From contig DASSKO010000005.1 of assembly GCA_035690425.1 (NCBI GenBank), positions 1 to 46,411 of the forward strand: DNA of 46,411 nt. Reading direction: 5' to 3'. The translations under genes were made by a program, and so were the position numbers. Under the pieces are notes generated by a model. The model did not search any database, was not told the origin of the DNA, and saw only the letters and a list, made by a program, of their open reading frames with translations. Position 1 is the stretch's first letter; each line of letters opens with the position of its first letter. Shown one piece after another: positions 19,779-28,640 of this stretch. Source of the DNA: DASSKO01 sp035690425. GTDB taxonomy: Bacteria > Actinomycetota > Actinomycetes > Propionibacteriales > Nocardioidaceae.

Positions 19779-21680
19779 ATGGGGCTGCTGGACGGCATCC
19801 ACGGGCCGCGCGACCTGCGCGGCCTGAGCGAGCAGCAGCTTGACGTGCTCGCCCAGGAGATCCGCGACTTCCTTGTCGACAAGTGCTCGCGCACCGGCGG
19901 CCACCTCGGCCCGAACCTCGGCGTGGTGGAGCTGACCATCGCGTTGCACCGGGTGTTCGACTCACCGCGGGACCGCATCGTCTTCGACACCGGTCACCAG
20001 GCATACGTGCACAAGATGCTGACCGGCCGGGCGGAGGGGTTCGACCGACTCAAGCAGGACGGCGGACTGTCGGGCTACCCGAGCCAGGCGGAGTCGCCGC
20101 ACGACGTCGTCGAGAACTCCCACGCCTCCACCTCGCTGTCCTACGCCGACGGCCTGGCCAAGGCCTACGCGCTGCGCGGTGACGACCGCCACGTCGCGGC
20201 GGTGATCGGTGACGGCGCACTCACCGGCGGCATGGCCTGGGAGGCGCTGAACAACATCTCCGCGCGCGACGACCTGCCGCTGGTGATCGTGGTCAACGAC
20301 AACGGCCGGTCCTACACCCCGACGGTGGGTGGGCTCGCCAACCACCTCACGTCGCTGCGCACCGACCCGCGCTACGAGCGCGTGCTCGAGCTGGTCAAGT
20401 CCAAGCTCACCAAGACACCGAAGGTCGGCGCGCCCACCTACGACGTGCTGCACGGCATCAAGAAGGGCCTCAAGGACGTGCTGGCCCCGCAGGGCCTGTT
20501 CGAGGACCTCGGCCTGAAGTACGTCGGTCCGCTGGACGGTCACGACCTGCCCGCCGTCGAGGAGGCGCTGGAGCAGGCCAAGCGCTTCGGCGGTCCCGTG
20601 ATCGTGCACGTGCTGACGAAGAAGGGCCACGGCTACCACGCGGCCGAGCAGCACCTGGAGGACAACTTCCACTCGCCCGGCCCGTTCAACGTCGTGACCG
20701 GCGAGGAGGCTCCCAAGCCGCACGAGTGGGGCGCCGTGTTCTCCGACCAGCTGGTCAAGCTGGGGGAGGAGCGTGACGACCTGGTCGCCATCACCGCGGC
20801 CATGCTGCACCCGACCGGTCTCGACGCGTTCGCCGAGCGGTTCCCAGATCGGACCTTCGACGTCGGCATCGCCGAGCAGCACGCAACGACCAGCGCCGCC
20901 GGGCTGGCCATGGGGGGCCTGCACCCCGTCTTCGCGGTCTATGCCACCTTCCTCAACCGTGCGTTCGACCAGATTCTGATGGACGTCGCGCTGCACCGGT
21001 GCGGTGTCACGTTCGTCCTCGACCGGGCAGGTGTGACCGGGTCCGACGGGCCGAGCCACAACGGGATGTGGGATCTGTCCATCCTGCAGCTGGTGCCGGG
21101 GCTACGCATCGCCGTGCCCCGCGACGGCACCCGGCTGCGTGAGCTCCTCGACGAGGCCGTGCAGGTCGACGACGCGCCGACGGCGCTGCGCTTCCCCAAG
21201 GGCGAGGTCTTCGCCGACATCGACGCACTGCACCGGGTCGGCGTCGCGGACGTGGTCGTGCGGGAGGGCGAGCGGGACGTGCTGGTCGTCGCTGTCGGGG
21301 CGATGGTGGCGACCTGCCTCGAGGTTGCCGACCGGCTGATCGACCAGGGCATCGGCGTCACCGTGGTCGACCCGCGCTGGGTGAAGCCGGTCGACGACGC
21401 CGTGGTCGACCTCGCCGCCCGGCACCGGCTCGTCGTCAGCGTCGAGGACAGCGGCCGGGTCGGTGGCTGTGGTGCCACGCTGGCCCGGGCCGTCGCTGAC
21501 GCGGGCGTCGACACACCGGTGCGGGTGCACGGCCTCCCGCAGGAGTTCCTCGAGCACGGCAAGCGGGCGGCCATTCTCGACCGCGTCGGCTTGTCGGCCC
21601 AAGACATCGCCCGCAGCATCGTGGAGGACGTCGCCCGGCTCGAGACCGGCGCCGCGACCGGCCAGCCGGTCCCGCGTTAG
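19779..21680 (+). CDS. dxs: 1-deoxy-D-xylulose-5-phosphate synthase
   Basis: A 633-residue cytoplasmic ThDP enzyme that condenses pyruvate with glyceraldehyde 3-phosphate, the first step of the MEP isoprenoid pathway. The ThDP motif is GDGALTGGMAWEALNN near residue 145; the second domain has GIAEQHATTSAAGLA with the catalytic Glu and DRAGVTGSDGPSHNG; the transketolase C-terminal domain closes the protein. N-terminal GHLGPNLGVVELT and DTGHQAYVHK are diagnostic of Dxs. Length is standard. No other isoprenoid gene is adjacent. The TAG overlaps the convergent antiporter stop by four bases. Confidence 0.98.
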   Translation: MGLLDGIHGPRDLRGLSEQQLDVLAQEIRDFLVDKCSRTGGHLGPNLGVVELTIALHRVFDSPRDRIVFDTGHQAYVHKMLTGRAEGFDRLKQDGGLSGYPSQAESPHDVVENSHASTSLSYADGLAKAYALRGDDRHVAAVIGDGALTGGMAWEALNNISARDDLPLVIVVNDNGRSYTPTVGGLANHLTSLRTDPRYERVLELVKSKLTKTPKVGAPTYDVLHGIKKGLKDVLAPQGLFEDLGLKYVGPLDGHDLPAVEEALEQAKRFGGPVIVHVLTKKGHGYHAAEQHLEDNFHSPGPFNVVTGEEAPKPHEWGAVFSDQLVKLGEERDDLVAITAAMLHPTGLDAFAERFPDRTFDVGIAEQHATTSAAGLAMGGLHPVFAVYATFLNRAFDQILMDVALHRCGVTFVLDRAGVTGSDGPSHNGMWDLSILQLVPGLRIAVPRDGTRLRELLDEAVQVDDAPTALRFPKGEVFADIDALHRVGVADVVVREGERDVLVVAVGAMVATCLEVADRLIDQGIGVTVVDPRWVKPVDDAVVDLAARHRLVVSVEDSGRVGGCGATLARAVADAGVDTPVRVHGLPQEFLEHGKRAAILDRVGLSAQDIARSIVEDVARLETGAATGQPVPR

Positions 21681-22858
21681 CCCGTCGTCGGCGGGCTCGG
21701 TGCTGCCCGCCGTGCGAGACGAAGCGCGACCGGCTCGGCGAGCCGCGCAACCAGCGGCCCGATGACCGCGATGATGAGCACATAGGCGGCCACCGTGGGT
21801 GCGAACGACGGCGCCACCGAGCCGCCGACCAGGCCGGCGATGATGATGGAGAACTCCCCCCGCGGGACGAGCGCGGCGCCTGCGCGCAGCCGGCCGGCCG
21901 ATCCGACACCAGCGCGACGGCCGGCGACCCAGCCCGTCAGCACCTTGGTGCCGAGACCGACGACCGCGAGGATCCCCGCGGACAGCAGGACCGACGGCAA
22001 CTCGGCGGGGTCGGTGGACAGCCCGAAGAAGACGAAGAAGACCGCGGCGAACAGGTCCCGAAGCGGGCCGAGCAGGCCGCGGATGTGCTCGGCGACCTCG
22101 CCCGACATCGCGATCCCCAGCAAGAATGCGCCGACCGCGGCGGACACATGCGCCGCCTCGGCAGCTCCGGCGACCAGCAGCGCCAGCCCTACGACGCGTA
22201 GCAGCAGCACCTCGTTCGATCGCGAGACAACGAACCGGGTGACGACATCTCCGTGTCGCAACGCCACGGCGAGGACGATGCCGAGGGTGGCGAGCGCGAT
22301 CACGACCGACCTGGCGGCCGTGCCCGCGCTGGAGGCGGCGACTACCGCAGTGAGCACCGGGAGGTAGACGGCCATGGCGAGGTCCTCGAGCACCAGCACG
22401 CCCAGCACCGAGGGCGTCTCCCGGTTGCCGAGTCGACCGAAGTCGGTGAGCAGTTTGGCGATGATCCCCGAAGAGCTGATGGCCGTGACGCCGAACATCG
22501 CGAATGCCGCCGTCGGTCCCCAGTCCAGGACGAGCGCGAGCACCACGCCGGGGATCCCGTTGAGCAGCAGGTCGAAGAGACCGACAGGTGTCTGCCGGCG
22601 GAGGTTCGTGACCAGGTCGTCAGGGGTGTACTCGAGCCCGAGCATCAGCAGCAGCAGGATGACTCCGACCTCTGACCCGGTGACGAAGAAGCCTTCGGGC
22701 GCCTGCAGGGGCAGCAGCCCACCGGTGCCGAAGGCGAGCCCCGCGAGCAGGTAGAGGGGGATGGGGGACAACCCGATGCGTCCGGCGAGCCGGCCGACGG
22801 CGCCGAGCCCGAACAGCACGGCGCCCAGCTCGAGGAGCAGAACCGCGGTCGAGTTCAC
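21677..22858 (-). CDS. Cation:proton antiporter (CPA2 family, K+/H+ exchange)
   Basis: A 393-residue membrane protein with about 12 hydrophobic segments. LLLMLGLEYTPDDL, the discontinuous-helix motif FGVTAISSSGIIAKLL and the transport-site region VLEDLAMAVYLPVL mark the KefB/KhtU branch of CPA2 antiporters. It lacks the C-terminal RCK domain of Kef proteins; that function is supplied by the gene just upstream, 8 bp away. The pair resembles the KhtTU K+ efflux system. GTG 22858 is the start supported by the short spacing and normal length. Confidence 0.88.
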   Translation of the reverse strand: MNSTAVLLLELGAVLFGLGAVGRLAGRIGLSPIPLYLLAGLAFGTGGLLPLQAPEGFFVTGSEVGVILLLLMLGLEYTPDDLVTNLRRQTPVGLFDLLLNGIPGVVLALVLDWGPTAAFAMFGVTAISSSGIIAKLLTDFGRLGNRETPSVLGVLVLEDLAMAVYLPVLTAVVAASSAGTAARSVVIALATLGIVLAVALRHGDVVTRFVVSRSNEVLLLRVVGLALLVAGAAEAAHVSAAVGAFLLGIAMSGEVAEHIRGLLGPLRDLFAAVFFVFFGLSTDPAELPSVLLSAGILAVVGLGTKVLTGWVAGRRAGVGSAGRLRAGAALVPRGEFSIIIAGLVGGSVAPSFAPTVAAYVLIIAVIGPLVARLAEPVALRLARRAAPSPPTTG

Positions 22859-22866
22859 GCGGACGA

Positions 22867-23349
22867 TCAGCCTCTGGCCAGCAGCGAGGACACGGCGTGC
22901 ACGCCGTCGTCGGTGCCCACCACGATGACGCGGTCACCGGCCTGGAAACGAAAGGTCGGGGTGGGGGAGGGCACGAGCTCGTGGCCGCGCACGACGGCGA
23001 CCACGGACGCGCCCGTGCGCGATCGGATGGCGGCATCACCGAGCGTTTGGCCGCTGAACGGGGAATCGTCGCCGATGAGCAGGCCTTCGGTCGCCAACCC
23101 CTCGACCTGCTCACGCAACCGGGCCAGCCGCTCGACGATCCTCGGTGCACCGAGCAGCTCTGCCAGGACCTGGCTCTCGTCGGCGGTCAGCTCGACAGTG
23201 CGGCCGACCGAGTCCGGGTCCTCCTGGTCGTAGAGGATCAGGTGTCTGCCTCCGGTTCGCTGCGAGACCACGCCCACCCGTTGACCGAGACCGGTGACGA
23301 AGTCGTGCCGTAGCCCGATGCCGGGCAGTCGCGTCTCCTCCACGTCCAT
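22867..23349 (-). CDS. RCK/TrkA-C regulatory subunit of the cation:proton antiporter
   Basis: A 160-residue cytoplasmic protein. Residues 1-75 form a small N-terminal domain, and about 75-155 form a TrkA-C (RCK_C) domain ending in FRFQAGDRVIVVGTDDGVHAV, the usual last strands. This is the layout of KhtT-type subunits that sense a nucleotide or pH signal and open a CPA2 antiporter. It precedes the antiporter gene with an 8-bp gap. ATG 23349 has GAAGGGA 7 nt upstream. Co-function with the antiporter is well supported by context. Confidence 0.88.
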   Translation of the reverse strand: MDVEETRLPGIGLRHDFVTGLGQRVGVVSQRTGGRHLILYDQEDPDSVGRTVELTADESQVLAELLGAPRIVERLARLREQVEGLATEGLLIGDDSPFSGQTLGDAAIRSRTGASVVAVVRGHELVPSPTPTFRFQAGDRVIVVGTDDGVHAVSSLLARG

Positions 23350-23423
23350 GTCGGGTCCCTTCGTCAGTAGCGACCAGTGCTCCTGCCAGGCTAGGTGCCG
23401 ACTCATGCTTTGCCGGCACGGTC

Positions 23424-23429
23424 TAGGCT
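23424..23429 (+). promoter_or_regulatory. Likely -10 element (TAGGCT) of the FAD protein gene
   Basis: TAGGCT ends 9 nt before ATG 23439, suggesting a leaderless transcript. Confidence 0.4.
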
Positions 23430-23438
23430 TCTCCGCAC

Positions 23439-24845
23439 ATGTCAACCTCTGCTGATGTCGCGGTCCTCGGCGCGGGACCAGCCGGTCTTGCCGCTGCCTG
23501 GCGCGCCGCCCGCAGGGGCTTCAGCGTGCGGCTCTTCGACCGCGCCGACCACGTCGGCGGCATGTCGTCGTCGTTCGAGGTCGCCGGTATGCGGGTCGAC
23601 ATGGGCAGCCACCGGCTGCATCCCAACACGCCCGCGCGAGTGATGCAGGACCTCCACCATCTCCTCGGTGACGACCTGCAGATCCGCCGCCGCAACGGCC
23701 GGTTGCGGATCGGCGGTGCCTGGGTCTCCTTTCCGCTGCGAGCCGGCGAGCTGGCCAGGCGGCTGCCGGCCGGCACCAGTGCCGGCATCGCCCGCGATGC
23801 GCTGACCGGCCCGCTGCGCCGGCCCCGACGCGACACCTACGCCGAGCACGTCCGTGGCGGGCTCGGCCCGACCGTCTACGACGCCCTCTACGGCCCGTAC
23901 GCGCAGAAGCTGTGGGGCCTGCCGGGCTCGGAGATCTCCGGTGCACAGGCACGCAAGCGGGTCACCGGCAACAGCCCGTGGAAGGTGGCGGGTCGACTGC
24001 TCAGGGGCGGGCGCACGTCCGCGTCGAGTGGGCAAGGTGAGCTGTTCCACTACCCTCGGCGCGGGTTCGGCCAGATCTGTGAGCAGCTGGCCGACGCCGC
24101 GACCGACGCCGGCGCCGAGATCGTGCTCGGTGCCGAGATCGACCGACTGGTGCCCACCTTCGACGACGTGCGCGTGCGCACTCGCGACGGAGCGGAGACC
24201 GACGCAGGCATCGCCTTCAGCACGCTTCCGCTGCCGCTGCTGGCTCGGATCACCTCGCCGGGGCCGTCGCTGACGGCGGTAGAGGCGGCCAGCCGGCTGC
24301 GCTTCCGCGCCATGGTCCTGGTCTACGTGGTGCACCGGGGTGGCCGCTGGACGCCGTACGACGCCCATTACCTGCCCGGCCCGGAGACACCGCTCACCCG
24401 GATCTCCGAGCCGGCGAACTACCGCGACTCCGCCGACGACCCGAGTGACCTCTCGGTCGTGTGCGCGGAGATCCCGTGCGCGATCGGCGACGAGGTCTGG
24501 ACTGCCGACACCGACGCACTCGGGCAACTGGTCCAGGACAGCGCCGAGCGCGTGGGGCTGCCACGGCTGGACCGGCTGGATGTCCAGGTGCGTCGGCTGC
24601 CGTTCGTCTACCCTGTGTACGAGATCGGGTACGAGCGTCGCCTGGCCGGTATCGAGGCGTGGATCACCGGCGTTCCCCAGATTGTCAGCTTCGGACGGCT
24701 CGGTCTCTTCGCCCACGACAACAGCCATCACGCCATGCTGGAGGCCTACGAGGCCGTCGACACGCTGGGCTTCGACGGCACGTTCGACGCGGCGCGTTGG
24801 AGAGTCCAGCGCGAACGGTTCGCCGAGCATGTGGTCGAGGACTGA
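23439..24845 (+). CDS. FAD-dependent amine-oxidase-like protein (protoporphyrinogen oxidase superfamily)
   Basis: A 468-residue flavoprotein. The N-terminus VAVLGAGPAGLAAAWRAARRG is a GxGxxG dinucleotide fold followed by FDRADHVGGMSSSF, the GG doublet of the amine oxidase/PPOX/UDP-galactopyranose mutase superfamily. The C-terminal part has GLFAHDNSHHAMLEAYEAV where FAD contacts are expected. Relatives are often annotated as FAD-dependent oxidoreductases acting on sugars, carotenoids or amines, and I cannot choose among them. It is divergent from the antiporter genes over 89 bp and lies 25 bp before the PAC2 gene. Confidence 0.8.
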   Translation: MSTSADVAVLGAGPAGLAAAWRAARRGFSVRLFDRADHVGGMSSSFEVAGMRVDMGSHRLHPNTPARVMQDLHHLLGDDLQIRRRNGRLRIGGAWVSFPLRAGELARRLPAGTSAGIARDALTGPLRRPRRDTYAEHVRGGLGPTVYDALYGPYAQKLWGLPGSEISGAQARKRVTGNSPWKVAGRLLRGGRTSASSGQGELFHYPRRGFGQICEQLADAATDAGAEIVLGAEIDRLVPTFDDVRVRTRDGAETDAGIAFSTLPLPLLARITSPGPSLTAVEAASRLRFRAMVLVYVVHRGGRWTPYDAHYLPGPETPLTRISEPANYRDSADDPSDLSVVCAEIPCAIGDEVWTADTDALGQLVQDSAERVGLPRLDRLDVQVRRLPFVYPVYEIGYERRLAGIEAWITGVPQIVSFGRLGLFAHDNSHHAMLEAYEAVDTLGFDGTFDAARWRVQRERFAEHVVED

Positions 24846-24870
24846 TCGCTTGGGACGAAGGAGCTGAGCC

Positions 24871-25782
24871 ATGACTGATCTGGTGCACGTGGTCGATGAC
24901 GTGCCCGACCTCATTGTCGACGGCCGTGGGCCGGTGCTGGTCCACGCCCTCGACGGGTTCCTCGACGCGGGTGGTGCCGGACGCATCCTCGGCGACCAGC
25001 TCGCCGGCCTGCAGCCCGGCCGGGTGATCGCCAGCTTCGACCTCGACGCGCTCTACGACTATCGAGGGCGTCGCCCCGGCCTGGTGTTCGACGCGGACCA
25101 CTACACCGACTACGAGGCGCCACGGCTGGTGGTGCGGCTGGTCTCCGACGCCGTGGGAGAGCAGTTCCTGGTGCTCACCGGGCCGGAGCCGGACTACCAG
25201 TGGGAGCGGTTCGCGCGGGCGGTGATCGGGTTGGTCGAGCGCTTCGGCGTCCGGTTGAATGTGGCACTGGGCGGCGTGCCGATGGCGGTACCGCACACTC
25301 GGCCGCTGATGGTGACCACACACGCGGCCCAGTCTGAGCTGGTGGCCGAGCCCAACGTCTGGAAGGGCAGGATCCAGGTGCCCGCCAGCGCCCAGGGCCT
25401 GCTCGAGCTGCGGCTCGGGGAGCGGGGGCATCCCGCGATGGGCTTCGTCGCCCATGTGCCGCACTACCTCGCGCAGATGGACTACCCGCAGGCGGCGATA
25501 TCGCTGACCGAGCGGCTGCAGCGCGCCACGGGCCTGGACCTGCGGCTGCCCGACCTGGCCAGCGCCGCCCACGCCCGGGAGCAGGAGATCGCCGAGCAGG
25601 TCGGCGACTCCGAGGAGATCACCTCGGCCGTCGAGGCCCTGGAGCAGCAGTACGACGCGTTCGCGCGTGCGCAGGAGTCGTCGTTGCTGGCCGATGACGG
25701 TCCGCTGCCGTCGGCGGAGGAGCTCGGCGCGGAGTTCGAGCGCTTCCTCGCCGGCATCGACCGGCGTGACGAGCAGGGCTGA
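24871..25782 (+). CDS. PAC2-family (proteasome assembly chaperone-like) protein
   Basis: A 303-residue soluble protein. The N-terminal two-thirds show the PAC2 pattern (VLVHALDGFLDAGGAG, RPLMVTTHA, GFVAHVPHYLAQMDYPQAA) shared by actinobacterial and archaeal relatives of the eukaryotic 20S assembly chaperone; the last about 80 residues are acidic and helical (EQQYDAFARAQ). The molecular role in actinobacteria is not settled. ATG 24871 has AAGGAG 8 nt before it. The thioesterase gene follows after 3 bp, suggesting one transcript. Confidence 0.85.
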   Translation: MTDLVHVVDDVPDLIVDGRGPVLVHALDGFLDAGGAGRILGDQLAGLQPGRVIASFDLDALYDYRGRRPGLVFDADHYTDYEAPRLVVRLVSDAVGEQFLVLTGPEPDYQWERFARAVIGLVERFGVRLNVALGGVPMAVPHTRPLMVTTHAAQSELVAEPNVWKGRIQVPASAQGLLELRLGERGHPAMGFVAHVPHYLAQMDYPQAAISLTERLQRATGLDLRLPDLASAAHAREQEIAEQVGDSEEITSAVEALEQQYDAFARAQESSLLADDGPLPSAEELGAEFERFLAGIDRRDEQG

Positions 25783-25785
25783 GCG

Positions 25786-26646
25786 GTGGCCCGACATCTC
25801 AGCGAGCTCGTCGACCTACTCGAGCTCGAGCGGATCGAGGTCGACCTGTTCCGCGGTCGCCAGCCCACCACGTCGCTGCAGCGCGTCTTCGGCGGCCAGG
25901 TCGCGGCCCAGGCGCTGCGGGCGGCCTGGCACTCGGTCGACGGTGACCGCTTCGTGCACTCGCTGCACGCCTATTTCCTCCACGGTGGTGACCCGAGCGT
26001 CCCGATCGTCTACGACGTCGAACGGATCCGCGACGGCGGCTCGTTCAGCACCCGCCGCGTCGTCGCGCGGCAGCACGGGCGCACGATCTTCTACCTCACC
26101 GGCTCGTTCCACATCGACGAGGAGGGATTCGACCACCAGGACGTGCTGCCCGACGTACCCGATCCGGACAGCTGCCCGACCCTGGCCGAGCTCTTCAGCC
26201 GGTCCACCGGCGGGGCGGCCGAGGGCTGGCAGAACGAGTGGTCATCGCTCGACGTCCGCTACGCCGGTGACTCCGGGCCGGGCGGCGTGCTCGACAGCAG
26301 CAAGCGACCGGCGCAGGTGCGGCTGTGGCTGCGGACGGCCGGTGAGCTTCCCGACGACCGCATCCTCAATGCCTGTGTCCTCACCTATGCCAGTGACCTG
26401 ACGCTGCTGGGGTCGGCGCTGGTGCCGCACGGCGTGCTGATCACCTCCAGCGCGGTGCAGCCCGCGTCTCTCGACCACGCGATGTGGTTCCATCGGGCGT
26501 TCCGTGCCGACGAGTGGCTGCTCTACGACCAGACCTCACCGTCGGCGTCGGGCGCCCGGGGGCTGGCGATCGGCCGCATCTTCGACTCCGGCGGCCGGCT
26601 GGTGGCCTCGGTCGCCCAGGAGGGGCTGATCCGCCGGCTGCGCTGA
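25786..26646 (+). CDS. tesB: Acyl-CoA thioesterase II
   Basis: A 286-residue double hot-dog enzyme that hydrolyses acyl-CoA to free fatty acid and CoA in the cytoplasm. The first hot-dog has VFGGQVAAQALRAAW, HSLHAYFLHGG and the RRVVARQHG strand; the second has the catalytic Asp in ASDLTLLGSAL and the substrate-site residues in SLDHAMWFHR and LLYDQTSPSASG. Length equals TesB. GTG 25786 is 3 bp after the PAC2 stop, without a strong ribosome-binding site, so translation is probably coupled. The gene ends 38 bp before the FMN riboswitch. Confidence 0.95.
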   Translation: MARHLSELVDLLELERIEVDLFRGRQPTTSLQRVFGGQVAAQALRAAWHSVDGDRFVHSLHAYFLHGGDPSVPIVYDVERIRDGGSFSTRRVVARQHGRTIFYLTGSFHIDEEGFDHQDVLPDVPDPDSCPTLAELFSRSTGGAAEGWQNEWSSLDVRYAGDSGPGGVLDSSKRPAQVRLWLRTAGELPDDRILNACVLTYASDLTLLGSALVPHGVLITSSAVQPASLDHAMWFHRAFRADEWLLYDQTSPSASGARGLAIGRIFDSGGRLVASVAQEGLIRRLR

Positions 26647-26683
26647 GGTCGTGGCACAATCGGGTTCGACGAGTGATGAGCTC

Positions 26684-26817
26684 GCGCGCTCCGGGGTCGG
26701 TGAAAGTCCGAGCCGGCGGTGACAGTCCGCGACCCGTCTCGATGCTGTGCTGGTCGAGCGGCTGACCTGGTGGAAGTCCAGGACCGACGGTGAAAGTCCG
26801 GATGGGAGGAAGCGCGC
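26684..26817 (+). promoter_or_regulatory. FMN riboswitch (RFN element) of the riboflavin operon
   Basis: All hallmark segments are present in order: GGGGTCGGTGAAAGTCCGA, CCGGCGGTGACAGTCCGCGAC, a variable arm at about 26735-26760, CCTGGTGGAAGTCCAGGACC and GACGGTGAAAGTCCGGATGG. The closing P1 helix is GCGCGCT (26684-26690) with AGCGCGC (26811-26817). FMN binding is expected to switch off the downstream rib genes. No U-rich terminator follows, so control is probably at translation, see the next entry. Confidence 0.95.
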
Positions 26818-26877
26818 ACGGTGACGTGTCGGCGTTCGTTCTTCGCCGCGGCGGCACCGGTGGCATGCACCGGCATG

Positions 26878-26932
26878 CGTCTGCCCCGGAGTTCGCGACA
26901 GGCGAGGCAGACGAGAGGGACCGGGGCAGATG
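26878..26932 (+). promoter_or_regulatory. Expression platform: two competing hairpins at the ribD start
   Basis: CGTCTGCC (26878-26885) can pair with GGCAGACG (26906-26913), or, exclusively, TCTGCCCCGG (26880-26889) can pair with CCGGGGCAGA (26921-26930), a perfect 10-bp helix that covers the A of ATG 26930 and the bases between it and the GAGAGGGA ribosome-binding site. The second form would block ribD translation. Which fold follows FMN binding is inference. Confidence 0.6.
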
Positions 26933-28027
26933 GCTTCCCAGGCGGAGATCGCGGCGATGCGCCGGGCGATCGAGATCGCCGCGTCTCCAGGTGTGCCGCT
27001 TGGCCCCAACCCGCGCGTGGGCTGCGTGCTGGTCGCTGCGGACGGGACGTCCCTGGCGGAGGGGTTCCATCGGGGCGCTGGCAGCGCGCACGCCGAAGTC
27101 GCAGCACTCGACGCCGCCGGCTCGGCCGCCCGTGGCGCCACGGCGGTCGTCAGCCTGGAGCCGTGCAACCACAGCGGCCGCACCGGCCCCTGCGCCGAAG
27201 CCCTGATCGAGGCAGGCGTCGCCCGCGTCGTCTACGCCCAGCACGACTCCAACCCGGTGGCTCGCGGTGGCGCCGACCGACTGGCGGGGGCCGGCATCGA
27301 CGTGGAGGCAGGCGTGCTTGCCGACGAGTCCGGGCAGGTGAACCGGGCGTGGACGTTCGCGACGCGGCACCGCCGGCCGTTCGTCACGTGGAAGTTCGCG
27401 GCCAGCCTCGACGGCAGGTCCGCCGCCGTGGACGGCAGCAGCCGGTGGATCACCTCGCCGAGCGCGCGAGCCGACGTGCACCGCCTGCGTGCGGGCTGTG
27501 ACGCGATCGTGGTCGGCACCGGCACCGTGCTCGCCGACGACCCGCAGCTGACCGTACGGCTCGGGGAGTCTGCCGGGTTGCCGGCTGGCGGTCGGCAACC
27601 ACTGCGGGTCGTCGTCGGCCGTGCGGAGGTGCCGGCAGCCGCCCGGGTGCTCGACGACACCGCCGAGACCCTGCACCTGCGCACGCGCGACGTGCGCGCC
27701 GTGCTGGCCCAGCTGTGGCAGCGCGGCCGGCAGCACGTGTGGCTGGAGGGCGGCCCGACTCTCGCGGCGGCGTTCTGGCGCGCGGGGGTCGTCGACGAGG
27801 TCGTCGCCTACGTCGCGCCGGTCCTGCTCGGTGCCGGCCGCAACGCGCTCGCTGACACGGGCATCACATCCATCGACGAGGCGTTACGACTGCGGGTGTG
27901 CGACGTCACCCGCATCGGTTCCGACCTGCGCCTCACCGCCGTACCCGAGAGGGAGTCTGCAGATGTTCACCGGAATCGTGGAGGAGCGGGGGACGGTGGT
28001 CTCGATCGAGTCCGACAACCTCGGTGA
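26930..28027 (+). CDS. ribD: Bifunctional riboflavin deaminase/reductase
   Basis: A 365-residue cytoplasmic enzyme catalysing the second and third steps of riboflavin synthesis. The zinc deaminase domain has His54-Ala-Glu (HAEVAAL) and Cys79/Cys88 (PCNHSGRTGPC); the reductase domain starts near residue 150 (VTWKFAASLDGRSA, SSRWITS) and has VVGTGTVLADDP and LEGGPTLAAAFW. The family core ends at about VPERES; the frame then runs about 20 residues further, overlapping ribE by 65 bp. ATG 26930 is the only sensible start and is embedded in the sequestering hairpin. Confidence 0.96.
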   Translation: MASQAEIAAMRRAIEIAASPGVPLGPNPRVGCVLVAADGTSLAEGFHRGAGSAHAEVAALDAAGSAARGATAVVSLEPCNHSGRTGPCAEALIEAGVARVVYAQHDSNPVARGGADRLAGAGIDVEAGVLADESGQVNRAWTFATRHRRPFVTWKFAASLDGRSAAVDGSSRWITSPSARADVHRLRAGCDAIVVGTGTVLADDPQLTVRLGESAGLPAGGRQPLRVVVGRAEVPAAARVLDDTAETLHLRTRDVRAVLAQLWQRGRQHVWLEGGPTLAAAFWRAGVVDEVVAYVAPVLLGAGRNALADTGITSIDEALRLRVCDVTRIGSDLRLTAVPERESADVHRNRGGAGDGGLDRVRQPR

Positions 28028-28640
28028 CGGCGCCGGCGCCCGGCTCACCGTGCGCGGTCCGCGCGTGGTCTCCGACGCCCGCCTCGGCGACAGTATCGCC
28101 GTCAACGGCTGCTGTCTGACCGTCGCCGCGCACGACGCCGAGACCTTCGTCGTCGACGTCATCGCCGAGACGCTCGACCGGACCTCGATCGGTGCGCTGA
28201 GCCCGGGCGCCCCCGTCAACCTCGAGCGGGCGATGCGGGCCGGCGAGCGCCTCGGCGGTCATCTCGTGCAGGGCCACGTCGACGGGACCGGCACCGTCCT
28301 CGAGCGCGCCAACGATGCAGACCCTGGCACGGACGGGGCCACGCTCGGGGAGCGCGTGCGGATCTCGCTGCCCGCGCAACTGGCCAGGTACGTCGCGCCG
28401 CAAGGCTCGATCACGGTCGACGGCGTGTCCCTCACCGTGGTGTCGGTGCGTGACGAGGCCGGCGCCACGCCCCCGCACAGCTTCACGGTCGGGCTGATCC
28501 CGACCACACTGGCCGAGACGACGCTGGGTGCGAAGCCCGTCGGCAGTGTCGTGAACCTGGAGATCGACGTGATCGCCAGATACGTCGAGCGGCTGCAGTC
28601 GGTGTCTACCCACGACGTGAAGAGCGGGGAGAGCCGATGA
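27963..28640 (+). CDS. ribE: Riboflavin synthase, alpha chain
   Basis: A 225-residue enzyme that dismutates two lumazine molecules to riboflavin. It shows the internal duplication of the family: MFTGIVEERGTVV and SIAVNGCCLTV in the first lumazine-binding repeat, GGHLVQGHVDGTG and GSITVDGVSLTV in the second. Slightly longer than E. coli RibE because of an insert (NDADPGTDGAT) after GTVLERA. ATG 27963 follows GAGAGGGAG within ribD. The stop overlaps the PnuC-like gene by four bases (ATGA). Confidence 0.97.
   Translation: MFTGIVEERGTVVSIESDNLGDGAGARLTVRGPRVVSDARLGDSIAVNGCCLTVAAHDAETFVVDVIAETLDRTSIGALSPGAPVNLERAMRAGERLGGHLVQGHVDGTGTVLERANDADPGTDGATLGERVRISLPAQLARYVAPQGSITVDGVSLTVVSVRDEAGATPPHSFTVGLIPTTLAETTLGAKPVGSVVNLEIDVIARYVERLQSVSTHDVKSGESR

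Noticed and set aside
18011..24845. The PLD, HIT, dxs, antiporter and FAD genes considered as a defence or stress island
   Set aside because: All have ordinary housekeeping roles, base composition matches neighbours, and there is no nuclease/NTPase partner to the PLD protein.
26646..26930. Search for a rho-independent terminator after the FMN riboswitch
   Set aside because: No GC hairpin followed by a T-run was found; the start-sequestering helix explains control better.
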